From an uncultured Alphaproteobacteria bacterium (lineage in GTDB: Bacteria > Pseudomonadota > Alphaproteobacteria > Rhodobacterales > Rhodobacteraceae): a stretch of 39,681 nucleotides of DNA. Position numbers and translations under genes: made by a program. Location: positions 1 to 39,681 of the forward strand of contig CACIIZ010000009.1 of assembly GCA_902586855.1 (NCBI GenBank), written 5' to 3'. Positions 1 through 8,963 of the stretch are shown piece after piece; the stretch's first letter is position 1, and the number at the start of each line of letters is the position of its first letter. Below the pieces are notes generated by a model. That model did no database searches and had not been told where the DNA came from. It was given only the letters and a program-made list of their open reading frames with translations.

Positions 1-1008
1 ACTATTTTTAATGTTTTCCTTATCATTCTTGGATTTAGCATTTATTTTTTCGGCATAAGATTCATTTATAAAGACGGTTGGTAGCGTTGACTTATTTAAG
101 TCCACTGACCATCCATCTTTTGTTTTCTTCACAATTAAGTCTGGAGAGCTAATTTGTGGGATATCATTTTCAAACATAGCCCCAGGTTTAGGGTTAAAGC
201 TTCTTATTACTTTAAGATATTGTGTTATTTCAGTTAGCTCACATCCGCATTTCTTGGCTAAGATCTTGAGGTCCCCTCTAGCCAATATGGATAAATTGTT
301 TAGTAGTATCTCCAAACTCTGATCATTATTACCAGTCGCTTTTGCTTGAAGAATTAAGCACTCTTTAAGGTCTCGTGCGAATAACCCAGCTGGCTCACAA
401 GCTTGGAGTCTTTCCAGAATCTTTTCTGCCAATGTAATCTCTACACCGCATTCAGATGATATTTCATCTAAAGGCTTTCCTAACCACCCCGACGGTTCAA
501 TATGTTCCAAGAATTTCATGGCAAGGAAAATCTCCTCCTCGGATTCAAATAATAAAAGTATCTGGTTTTCTATATGCTGATAAAGTGATTTGGGGCGATC
601 TTCGACTGTTGTTTCAATAATGTTATCTCCTTGCATATCATTCCCAGACCCTAGGTTGGTTTGTGAATTTTTGCCATCATATTCTAGAAGATTGCAGTCA
701 AACCGATTGTCATAGTCATCATGTTTAGTTGGATCATCTGTTATAGCACTACCGTTTTCTAGGCTAATATCTACTTCAGTCTTATTGGGAGTTTCCAAAG
801 GTAGGCTTTCTTGATTATCATCAGTTTCAGACTTATCCCTGATTGTATCATCTTCAGTTTCTAGAAAAGGATTTTCAAAAGTTTGCTCTTCTAAATACTG
901 AGTTAGATCCAGATTGGTCATTTGCAACAATTTTATTGCTTGCTGAAGCTGCGGTGTCATAACTAATGACTGCCTTTGCTTAATATTGAGGGAAGGTGAT
1001 AATTGCAT
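1..1008 (-). CDS. rpoN: RNA polymerase sigma-54 factor RpoN, 3' part truncated by window edge
   Basis: Absent from the ORF track because it runs off the window. Translation from the ATG at 1008 (minus) reads MQLSPSLNIKQRQSLVMTPQLQQAIKLLQMTNLDLTQYLEEQTFENPFLE..., the typical RpoN region I, followed by an acidic linker and a core-binding region (..EPSGWLGKPLDEIS..EPAGLFARDLKECL..). Confidence 0.93.
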   Translation of the reverse strand, partial: MQLSPSLNIKQRQSLVMTPQLQQAIKLLQMTNLDLTQYLEEQTFENPFLETEDDTIRDKSETDDNQESLPLETPNKTEVDISLENGSAITDDPTKHDDYDNRFDCNLLEYDGKNSQTNLGSGNDMQGDNIIETTVEDRPKSLYQHIENQILLLFESEEEIFLAMKFLEHIEPSGWLGKPLDEISSECGVEITLAEKILERLQACEPAGLFARDLKECLILQAKATGNNDQSLEILLNNLSILARGDLKILAKKCGCELTEITQYLKVIRSFNPKPGAMFENDIPQISSPDLIVKKTKDGWSVDLNKSTLPTVFINESYAEKINAKSKNDKENIKNS

Positions 1009-1194
1009 GTGAATCTCCTTTTTTTTCCCACTGTATGGAAAAAAAATAAGGAATCAAAAAATCTATTTGACTGACTATTTTGTCAACATAATGACAATAA
1101 AAATCAATAAAAACATATGCTTATAAGAGAAATAAATTAGAACATATTTTTTGATGTCAAAAAAAATACCAAATTTATGGTCATTTTATTAAAA

Positions 1195-1210
1195 TGGTAG
1201 TACACTTGCA
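1195..1210 (+). promoter_or_regulatory. Candidate sigma-54 promoter TGGTAGTACACTTGCA
   Basis: GG-N10-GC spacing, 49 bp upstream of the 80-aa ORF; -24 element is imperfect (TGGTAG). Confidence 0.5.
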
Positions 1211-1258
1211 TGGGCACATTGATTAGGTATTACATAAGAAAGTTAGGGTCGCAAAATA

Positions 1259-1501
1259 ATGAAACGATTTTCTAGTTCGAAAGATACTGGGGCACCGTGC
1301 CAGCGATGCATGATACTCAGGATATTTCTTGGAATGGTCTTATTAGTTGTGATTTTGGGCCTTCTGGGAGGTGATGAGTTATCCTATCTCAAGTATATAA
1401 CAACTCAAAACGTAGGTAATACCATAATTATAGCTGGGATTGTAGTTTTCGTTGTTAAACTTCTTTTTTGGCTCTGGGACAGAAAACACAAGAAGATTTA
1501 G
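1259..1501 (+). CDS. Small membrane protein of unknown function (80 aa, two predicted TM segments, CxxC)
   Basis: Complete ORF with two hydrophobic segments; sigma-54-like element upstream. Confidence 0.55.
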   Translation: MKRFSSSKDTGAPCQRCMILRIFLGMVLLVVILGLLGGDELSYLKYITTQNVGNTIIIAGIVVFVVKLLFWLWDRKHKKI

Positions 1502-1510
1502 CTTGATAAT

Positions 1511-1999
1511 TTATCTATCTCGGACCAAACGTACAGCTAAGTTCTGATACGGGTAGAACCTACCATATGTATTTCCAGTATAAAAGTTGACAGACCAGTA
1601 ATGCCTTTTTGCATACTTGTTCTGCTCTCCTGTCCAGTAGGGTACTGGGTCTGTATTAGGGAAGATACCTTTTTCAATTGTGGGAATACCACAATCTTTA
1701 CATACTAGAGACTCTAGCTCCTTCCTAGAGGGTAGTCGCCAACCGCTACCTAACTGCTCTACAGCTATTCCTATTACCTCGTCCATCTGTTCGTGATTGA
1801 GATTCAATATTCTCCCATCACAAGTTTCTCCATTCCATCTCTGCCCAACACTGCATCTCATCCACTCTGTACCTGTATACAAGTCAATCACTAAATGTTC
1901 TTTGGTGTAGAATTGGTCGCTTTGCTCAGAAAATCCCATATTAGTTAGGCAAATTGCCATGAGTACTTTGGAAAGAAATACTCTGAGAAACTTTTTCAT
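1511..1999 (-). CDS. Exported Lcl/DUF1566-like domain protein
   Basis: N-terminal signal-like segment; WRLPSRKELESLV...YWTGEQ...LAVRLVRD pattern typical of DUF1566. Confidence 0.7.
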   Translation of the reverse strand: MKKFLRVFLSKVLMAICLTNMGFSEQSDQFYTKEHLVIDLYTGTEWMRCSVGQRWNGETCDGRILNLNHEQMDEVIGIAVEQLGSGWRLPSRKELESLVCKDCGIPTIEKGIFPNTDPVPYWTGEQNKYAKRHYWSVNFYTGNTYGRFYPYQNLAVRLVRDR

Positions 2000-2132
2000 T
2001 GGATTGCCTATCTATAATTGTTTTTACGGGTTAGTATTCATTGAATTAATTTAATTTAGTCATATATCACAATTAGTATAGCGTTTGAAGGTCAATGCTT
2101 TTTACTGTTAATGTTGAAATTAGATTTTAAGT

Positions 2133-2148
2133 TGGTACTATTCTTGCA
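2133..2148 (+). promoter_or_regulatory. Sigma-54 promoter TGGTACTATTCTTGCA upstream of motA
   Basis: GG-N10-GC spacing, near-consensus, 42 bp before the motA ATG. Confidence 0.75.
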
Positions 2149-2190
2149 AACTTTAACGCAAATTGTAACATCAAGGTAAGAAATAGAGCA

Positions 2191-2952
2191 ATGGATATAG
2201 CATCTTTAGTTGGAATAATGGGAGCGATAGGCTTGATTGTTGTCGCTATGACTGCTGGTGGGAGCATCAATACATTTATCGATATCCCCTCCGTACAGAT
2301 TGTTTTTGGTGGTACAGCATTTGGCGTCATGTACAGTGCTACCTTACCAAATTTTTTAGGAAGTTTTGGTGTCATGGCAAAAGCATTTTTCCCTCCGGTA
2401 AAGAAACAAGATGAACTAGTTGAAAGAATGGTAGAATTAGCAGGAATAGCCCGAAAGGATGGGATGATGGCATTGGAAGGTCAGGAAGTTCCAGATAAAT
2501 TTTTTGCTAAAGGAATGCAAATGCTCGTAGATGGTGCTGACGAAGCAAAACTTACGTCGCAGCTTACGCAGGAAATAAAAGCCATGAAGGCTCGCCATGA
2601 GGTAAACCAAGGCGTTGTAGGAGCTTGGATCGACATTGCACCGGCAATGGGGATGATTGGAACCTTAGTAGGATTAGTTTTAATGCTAGGCAACATGGCT
2701 GATCCAAAAGCCATTGGACCTGCTATGGCTGTGGCCTTGCTAACAACGCTTTATGGAGCATTTGTAGCTAATGTTCTATTTCTCCCAATGAAGACAAAAC
2801 TGGAGGGATATACAGCCTATGAAGTCGTGTATCGTGAGATGGTGGTTTTGGGGCTAAGGAATATAGCTCGGGGAGAATCGCCTAGAAATATACAAGACCA
2901 AATGGTTGCAAACCTTCCTCCTAAAATGCAAGCAAAATTGGAAGCAGCTTAA
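2191..2952 (+). CDS. motA: Flagellar motor stator protein MotA/PomA
   Basis: MDIASLVGIMGAIGLIVVAM..., GAWIDIAPAMGMIGTLVGLVLML, AVALLTTLYGAFVANVLFLPM motifs. Confidence 0.95.
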   Translation: MDIASLVGIMGAIGLIVVAMTAGGSINTFIDIPSVQIVFGGTAFGVMYSATLPNFLGSFGVMAKAFFPPVKKQDELVERMVELAGIARKDGMMALEGQEVPDKFFAKGMQMLVDGADEAKLTSQLTQEIKAMKARHEVNQGVVGAWIDIAPAMGMIGTLVGLVLMLGNMADPKAIGPAMAVALLTTLYGAFVANVLFLPMKTKLEGYTAYEVVYREMVVLGLRNIARGESPRNIQDQMVANLPPKMQAKLEAA

Positions 2953-3000
2953 GTTCTATCAATTGATAATTGGTGACTCTTAGTTAATAGGAACAGGGAA

Positions 3001-4194
3001 ATGGCAGAAGCCACAGAAGAGACAGAAGAGGAAGAAGAGCAGGAATGTCCTAAATGTCCTCCTCCAGGAGCCCCCGCATGGATGGCAACTTTTGCGGATA
3101 TGGCTACCCTGCTGATGGCTTTTTTCGTTCTAATTTTATCCTTTGCGGAATTTAATGTTCCAAAATTTAAGCAAATTTCAGGTTCATTAAAGAACGCATT
3201 CGGCGTTCAAAGAATTGTTCCAGTAGTTGAACAGCCTAAAGGCACAACTGTATTGTCGCTCAATTTCAGTCCCTCTCCCAGCCCATCTGTTACAAAACAG
3301 ATGACCCAGCAAACTACTACTATAGAACAGCCTAACTTAGAGCAAAAACAAAAAGATAAAGATTCAGAAAAAGATAAAGACGCTGAAGGTGGAGAAATAG
3401 AGACAGCTGAATTGGCAAAAGCATTGAAAGATGCTATCGGAAGGGGCGAAGTAAGCATTGAATCTCTTGGGGACAAGGTATTTGTAAACTTTAATGATAC
3501 TCAAGAGTCTGAAAACAAGAAAGATACGGCAGAGTTAATTGAAGAGACTTTAAAGGCCTTGGAAGAAGCTAGAGCTGCTTCTGGGAAAGCTGAACAGGAA
3601 GTACTCTTTGGTGGTATTGAAAAAAAATTGGCTGAACTTGCTGCAGCTGCCAAAAGTAATGACAACTCGTCATCTGATGGGGGATCTTCATCAGATGGAA
3701 AACAGGATGGTAACGGAACTGGCGGTGGTGGTTCCGCTGGTGATCAAAAGGCGCAAATAGCTCAAGATAATTTGCAAGTAGCTCTCAAAGAGGAAATTAG
3801 CCAAGGTCTAGTGGAGGTTGAGAGGAGAGACGGGAAAGTTTATGTGACTGTAGGAGCAGGAGGTGCTTTTCCTTCAGGTTCAGCTGAATTGACTGCGGAA
3901 GCAAGATCTATAATGGCAAAAATTGCAACCAAAGGTGTTGGTGAAAATAGCAGGATTACGGTTTCTGGTCACACGGACAATGTCCCTCTAAAGTTTGGGT
4001 CTAACTTTAGAGATAATTGGGATTTAGCAGCAGCTAGGGCATCGAGTGTGGTACAGGAAATGGAAAAAACCGGTGCAATCAGTGCTGATCGAATGCAGGC
4101 TATTAGTTTCGGCGAAGCTAAGCCAGTTAAGAGTAACGATACGGCTGAAGGTAGGTCAAAGAATAGAAGAATAGAAATTGAGATTGATTTCTAA
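3001..4194 (+). CDS. motB: Flagellar motor stator protein MotB/PomB
   Basis: PAWMATFADMATLLMAFFVLILSFAEFNVPKFKQISGSLKNAFGVQ (PomB-like plug/TM) and a C-terminal OmpA domain (VSGHTDNVPL...GRSKNRRIEIEI). Confidence 0.95.
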   Translation: MAEATEETEEEEEQECPKCPPPGAPAWMATFADMATLLMAFFVLILSFAEFNVPKFKQISGSLKNAFGVQRIVPVVEQPKGTTVLSLNFSPSPSPSVTKQMTQQTTTIEQPNLEQKQKDKDSEKDKDAEGGEIETAELAKALKDAIGRGEVSIESLGDKVFVNFNDTQESENKKDTAELIEETLKALEEARAASGKAEQEVLFGGIEKKLAELAAAAKSNDNSSSDGGSSSDGKQDGNGTGGGGSAGDQKAQIAQDNLQVALKEEISQGLVEVERRDGKVYVTVGAGGAFPSGSAELTAEARSIMAKIATKGVGENSRITVSGHTDNVPLKFGSNFRDNWDLAAARASSVVQEMEKTGAISADRMQAISFGEAKPVKSNDTAEGRSKNRRIEIEIDF

Positions 4195-4216
4195 GGGAGA
4201 AAATAGTTTTCCCCTT
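4193..4216 (+). terminator. Possible hairpin at the motB stop
   Basis: AAGGGAGAAAA-TAG-TTTTCCCCTT imperfect inverted repeat; no clear downstream T-run. Confidence 0.25.
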
Positions 4217-4655
4217 GAGAAGTAGTAAACCTTCACTACTCTTTCTGTCTCACTAATAACCTTGCTCTATTTTGTTAAGTAACTGTCGTTGAGACGCACG
4301 ACATTGTCCGGTTAACCTGATGCTACCACCTTGGTGTATCATAAAAAATATTGTCTTCCTGATTCAAAGGCTGGCAACAAATTTAGTTCTTTTTTGAAAT
4401 CATTATACTTCCAACTAGGTGCCGGCTATTAAGTAGGAATCAATTGGTATACTTAGACACTTAATCCCAATTACAATTAGCCAAAATATTCAGTAGATTT
4501 AAGCCTTTAATCTGAGAGCATAAAGAAACATTCTACTGAGGGCTGTAGATATCTTGATCAGGAAAAAAACCTAGGGTCTGTCTTGGAGAGCCAAGTATAA
4601 GGGTGGATTTAAAATATCCAAGAATCATTAGGATTACTTTTGATTAAAAGCTAAT

Positions 4656-5492
4656 TTAGTAAGTGGTAGGGGCGATACTCGCAACATTTCCACTTTTACG
4701 CTTCTTCTTTGATTTTTTCTTTTCATCTTCAGGTTCAATTGGTGGTCCCACAAGACTTCGCACAAAATCACATTTTGGGTCAAATGTTCGGCATATTTGC
4801 TGAACATTTGCTTCATCGGTAGCTGCTACTATTGCCCACATTTGATAGTCTTGAAACATACTGTAGCTTCTTCGCATGGTAATCTGGCCTTGCTTAAAAT
4901 ACACAGCTATCAATAGAGAGGATAGTAAAAACAAAATAATACTGACATTAAAAGTAATTAAATAGACTGACATCACTGCTATAAGTGGCTCCCACATTCT
5001 ATTTTGTACCAACCATACTGGTGGAAGAAAAACAGCCGTTTGAGAAAATGAGGTATCGTATACATCACATTTTCTGCGAAAATCTTTTAATATTTCAAAA
5101 GTTCTAAATTCAGATTTTTCAATTAATGGTCTATCATTGAATTTGTTGGAAATAAGTTTAGCTTCCTCTTCTGAGGTGAATTTCAATACTCCGCCGAGTG
5201 GGCCTCTTGTAAAAACTTCAAAGAATGTACCATTTCTCCAAATTGTCAATAGCCATTGGCCATCATCTTCACTAGATAATAAATCAACAAGATTATCTGA
5301 GTTTGACCTAAATTCCGTACCGTCTACTGCTACTATGACGTCCTCAGTCTTAAGTTTTAACGCTTTTGTTCTTGAAGACCTACCATGTTCGGCAATCTTT
5401 AGATAGGGGGTCCCGTCAGCTTCTACCACTTTGCTGTCAGCTCCGGTGGTTCCAGTCTCACTTGCAATAGTATTTTCTGTGTCCTCAGCCAT
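4656..5492 (-). CDS. Uncharacterised membrane protein with possible PDZ-like N-terminal segment (278 aa)
   Basis: ORF at the end of the flhB-linked run; segment ALKLKTEDVIVAVDGTEFRS..., hydrophobic TM pair, basic C-terminus. Confidence 0.65.
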   Translation of the reverse strand: MAEDTENTIASETGTTGADSKVVEADGTPYLKIAEHGRSSRTKALKLKTEDVIVAVDGTEFRSNSDNLVDLLSSEDDGQWLLTIWRNGTFFEVFTRGPLGGVLKFTSEEEAKLISNKFNDRPLIEKSEFRTFEILKDFRRKCDVYDTSFSQTAVFLPPVWLVQNRMWEPLIAVMSVYLITFNVSIILFLLSSLLIAVYFKQGQITMRRSYSMFQDYQMWAIVAATDEANVQQICRTFDPKCDFVRSLVGPPIEPEDEKKKSKKKRKSGNVASIAPTTY

Positions 5493-5516
5493 TTTTCTGT
5501 ACTCGACTCATAGAAA

Positions 5517-6266
5517 TTACGGGAATTTTATATGATTATCTCTACTTTGTAACTGCTTAATCATTTCATTATTTTTTTGTTCAAGCAATTTTATTTGCTT
5601 AGCTAAAATGTTTTGCGTGTCAGCTAAATTTTGCATTGTTTTGTTGTCTGCTAAAGTGGTAGTAACCCCTTCCAAGGAATTGGTGTATGCATCCTGAATG
5701 CCATTTATTAAGGCCTCTATTTGTGCTAACTGTCCGTTCATCTGAGATATTAATGTCTCAGATACCGTGCTCGAGAGCTGGCCGCTAAAATTAGCAATTT
5801 CTCCGGACAATTGTTCGTTCGCCGTTTTTACATGTGCTTCCATAGAATTGGTCGTACTCTTAAAATCATCTCTCATAACTTCTATTTTATTCAATACACG
5901 CTTATTTTGATCTTGAATTAGAGCTTGATTATCCATTGCCATTCGAAGATTATTTGTTGTTTCTTTCACAGCATCAACATTTTCAGCAAAAATTACTAAT
6001 GCCTCTCGATTTGTGGTTGTCATGACTGATAAATCAGACATTGACCTGAAATATATCACTGATGAAAAGCCTATGGCAACCACTGCCGCCAGTATCGAGC
6101 TACCAAATATTATAGTTGTATAACGATGGATTTGCTTCACTGTTGCCTCCAACTTTTTATGTTCTCGTTTAACCTTATTATATTCTGACGTGATATCTGT
6201 GGCTGCATCCGCAGCATCCAGAGCGATCTTTATGCTTTCCTCAATTGTATCTAACTCTGCACTCAT
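5517..6266 (-). CDS. Uncharacterised membrane-anchored coiled-coil protein (249 aa)
   Basis: TM near residue 55 (TIIFGSSILAAVVAIGFSSVIYF) followed by a long heptad-rich region; start overlaps the upstream gene stop. Confidence 0.7.
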   Translation of the reverse strand: MSAELDTIEESIKIALDAADAATDITSEYNKVKREHKKLEATVKQIHRYTTIIFGSSILAAVVAIGFSSVIYFRSMSDLSVMTTTNREALVIFAENVDAVKETTNNLRMAMDNQALIQDQNKRVLNKIEVMRDDFKSTTNSMEAHVKTANEQLSGEIANFSGQLSSTVSETLISQMNGQLAQIEALINGIQDAYTNSLEGVTTTLADNKTMQNLADTQNILAKQIKLLEQKNNEMIKQLQSRDNHIKFP

Positions 6267-6487
6267 GCTAATCTCCCAACACGTTTTGCATTTTTCTTCT
6301 TTTTGAAGTGTACATTCTTTTTCTTAAAGTAAGCACATTTCATGCCAGTCGTTGCAAAAACTATATGACTAGGAAGCTTTGGGGATTTGAAACCAAAGTT
6401 TGCGCAGCCCCATGGTCTGAATTTATCATGAGTGATGAATAAATACCGACAATTACGACAAACTTTATTTTCACTCATGATTTTCAT
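6263..6487 (-). CDS. Small four-cysteine (zinc-ribbon-like) protein
   Basis: C-x2-C-x14-C-x22-C in KVCRNCRYLFITHDKFRPWGCANFGFKSPKLPSHIVFATTGMKCAYF; overlaps both neighbouring ORFs by about 4 bp. An in-frame ATG (MSENK) is a possible alternative start. Confidence 0.7.
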   Translation of the reverse strand: MKIMSENKVCRNCRYLFITHDKFRPWGCANFGFKSPKLPSHIVFATTGMKCAYFKKKNVHFKKKKNAKRVGRLA

Positions 6488-6702
6488 TGCCTTCTTTTAC
6501 CAATTTCATCAAAAAACCTAGCAATTGGGTAACGCAAAGAACCTAGTAAACACAAGACTGAGGCGATAAAGAGTAGTGCAGACCTTATAAGGTTTCCATC
6601 ATCCCAATTTTCTAAACCCTTCAAGCAGGCGTAAATCGACACTCCAAAGAATGACATTGTACTAATCCAGTCCCCATAACTTTTATGATATCTTCTTGCC
6701 AC
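6484..6702 (-). CDS. Small membrane protein (72 aa)
   Basis: ORF 3 bp downstream of flhB, overlaps the next gene; two hydrophobic segments. Confidence 0.65.
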   Translation of the reverse strand: MARRYHKSYGDWISTMSFFGVSIYACLKGLENWDDGNLIRSALLFIASVLCLLGSLRYPIARFFDEIGKRRQ

Positions 6703-6705
6703 GAA

Positions 6706-7869
6706 TTATTCCTTCTCCTGAATTATCTGGCCGTTCTCGTTAAATCTTAGATCTGCAGGTAGATCTATTTCGGGCTCGTCGACCACTTCTCCTTTGTCTA
6801 CCCTGTATATATAAGCTAATGCAATAGCTACAGCATTATATAAGCGATCAGAAATTTCTTTACCAATATCGGAAGTGAAGAATAAAGCACGGGCTAATAG
6901 AGGGCTACGGAAGGTTGTAATATTTTTTTCTTTCCCAGCTTGTATGATGTCATGTGCCACTTTTCCTCTCCCCATTGCAACGACTTCTGGGGCTCCCGGT
7001 TCTCCTACAATATATCTTAAGGCTACCGCAAAGTGCGTTGGATTAGTAATTATAGCTGTTGCATTGGCCACATTTTCAACAGATTTTCGTTGCTCGGATG
7101 CTTCCATACTGGCCTGTAATTGCTTTTGCCTAATTTTCTGTTTTACTTCTGGTGACCCTTCTGTTTGTTTATATTCATCTTTTTGCTCTTGTCTTGTCAT
7201 TCTGAGGGATTCAATATGCTGATGCCGTTGCCAGAAATAATCTAATGCTGCTATCACCGCTAAAGCTACCAAACTAGCAATAAGTAATAAGGGAAAAATA
7301 TTTTGTAATTGGTCCAATGCCGCAGCTAAACTACCACCAGGCATCTGAAGAATTTGGGGTAGTGTTAAGTAAATGATATAAGATGCTGCGCTCATCAATA
7401 GAATAACCTTCAGAATTGACTTTCCAAGTTCAACCAAAGATTTCAAAGAAATGATGTTCTTCATCCCCTTAATAGGGTTTAATTTACTGCCCTTAAAGGA
7501 CATTGCTTTAGGTGCGAAATTAATTCCGCCAACCGCAACCTGTGTTCCTAAAGTAACTAAAAAAACAGGTGTTCCAACAAGTAAACTTAACTTTAGGAAA
7601 TACCAAAGTGCATAGTTAGTCTTAATTGCGGGCAAATCATCTAAACTACTATCTGCTTCAAATACAAAAAGGTCAGCCCACTCGAACAAATACTGCTTAG
7701 CCACTAGAAAGAACGCAAACATGATAACAAGGGCCATTGAAATATTTGTAAACACAAACATTTCTTTCGAAGTTAAAACTTTTCCATCTTCGCGGGCCTT
7801 TTCGATTTTCCGTTGGGAGGGTTCCTCTGTTTTTTCTTGACCGCCCTCATTTTCTTCAGCCATTACCAA
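6706..7869 (-). CDS. flhB: Flagellar export protein FlhB
   Basis: EKTEEPSQRKIEKAREDGKV N-terminus, autocleavage motif NPTH (AIITNPTHFAVALRY), canonical C-terminal domain. Confidence 0.97.
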   Translation of the reverse strand: MVMAEENEGGQEKTEEPSQRKIEKAREDGKVLTSKEMFVFTNISMALVIMFAFFLVAKQYLFEWADLFVFEADSSLDDLPAIKTNYALWYFLKLSLLVGTPVFLVTLGTQVAVGGINFAPKAMSFKGSKLNPIKGMKNIISLKSLVELGKSILKVILLMSAASYIIYLTLPQILQMPGGSLAAALDQLQNIFPLLLIASLVALAVIAALDYFWQRHQHIESLRMTRQEQKDEYKQTEGSPEVKQKIRQKQLQASMEASEQRKSVENVANATAIITNPTHFAVALRYIVGEPGAPEVVAMGRGKVAHDIIQAGKEKNITTFRSPLLARALFFTSDIGKEISDRLYNAVAIALAYIYRVDKGEVVDEPEIDLPADLRFNENGQIIQEKE

Positions 7870-8680
7870 TCCCCCAAATCATATCCTGCATTGATTCAAT
7901 AGAAGCTTCAACAAGGTCAGACATTGCAAAACCTATGGTAGATGCAGAAAAATATAGTAGAATAAATGTTCCGAGTAGTGTTATTGGAAATCCAAAAGCA
8001 AAAAGATTAAGGGTAGGGGCTGATCTAGTAATTATACCAATGGACAAGTTTATCATTAATAGAACTATAGCAATAGGTAACATTATTACTGTGGCAGCTA
8101 AAAACATCGAACCAGCAGCACCAATTCCTGATTTAAGAAGAATTCCAAGTGTTGGGAGCGAATTTATGGGTATGAATTCATAACTATCTAATAAGGTCCT
8201 AAGCACTATCAGGTGGCCATCGACAGCCAGAAATATTACTAAGAGGAATAGCATTAGAATTTGGCTAACTACAGGCGTGGATGATCCAGTATTGGGATCA
8301 ACTTGTGCTGCAAAAGCAAGACCCGATGTGCTAGCTATTTTTTCTCCTGCCAGGGTCGCAGCAGAAAACCATATTGTTAGTACAAGTCCGGCACTTAGAC
8401 CAATTGCGACTTCTTTTATAATAAGAACCACTCCGAAAGCAGAGGTGATAGTTTCTAAATTCAATGTATTAGCCTGATTTTGAAAAATGGCTAAAGTCAG
8501 CACCATTCCAAAGAGTATTCTTACTGGCAGTAGTACATATCCTGCACCAAAGATAGGGGATGCAATTAAAAAAGCACTGATACGAAAACTACAAAAAAAG
8601 AATAGGAGGAGTTGATCAAGAACAATTTGAAGATTTAACCCTGGTAGTGGTCCTATGTTTGCTTGAGAAATGTCAAACAT
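7856..8680 (-). CDS. fliR: Flagellar export protein FliR
   Basis: Polytopic FliR-like sequence (FRISAFLIASPIFG..., GLAFAAQVDP); fliQ-fliR-flhB synteny. Confidence 0.95.
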   Translation of the reverse strand: MFDISQANIGPLPGLNLQIVLDQLLLFFFCSFRISAFLIASPIFGAGYVLLPVRILFGMVLTLAIFQNQANTLNLETITSAFGVVLIIKEVAIGLSAGLVLTIWFSAATLAGEKIASTSGLAFAAQVDPNTGSSTPVVSQILMLFLLVIFLAVDGHLIVLRTLLDSYEFIPINSLPTLGILLKSGIGAAGSMFLAATVIMLPIAIVLLMINLSIGIITRSAPTLNLFAFGFPITLLGTFILLYFSASTIGFAMSDLVEASIESMQDMIWGIGNG

Positions 8681-8953
8681 TTAACTAAAGCCTAATCCAG
8701 CAACTCTATCGAAAATGAAAGTGAAAAAGTCTACCAAACTTACAAGCATGAAATTTGAGAGAAGTGCAAAAGTCAAAACAACTATAACGAGCTTAGGTAC
8801 AAAACTTAAAGTCATTTCATTAATGGTTGTCGCCGCCTGTACGATGCCGATAATAAGGCCGACACCTAAGGCTACAGCCAGTAATGGACCTGCCGTCAAA
8901 ATTATTTGATAGAAAGCTAGCCTCAAAAATTCAACATTCGAATCAAAATCCAT
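8681..8953 (-). CDS. fliQ: Flagellar export protein FliQ
   Basis: 90 aa, two TMs, GLIIGIVQAATTINEMTLSFVPKLVIV motif. Confidence 0.96.
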   Translation of the reverse strand: MDFDSNVEFLRLAFYQIILTAGPLLAVALGVGLIIGIVQAATTINEMTLSFVPKLVIVVLTFALLSNFMLVSLVDFFTFIFDRVAGLGFS

Positions 8954-8963
8954 TCATCTTATC

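Noticed and set aside
2127-2375. 82-aa minus ORF overlapping motA
   Set aside because: Antisense to a clear motA; composition consistent with a shadow ORF.
3207-3476. 89-aa minus ORF inside motB
   Set aside because: Shadow ORF antisense to motB.
6875-7222. 115-aa plus ORF inside flhB
   Set aside because: Antisense to conserved FlhB coding sequence, no independent support.
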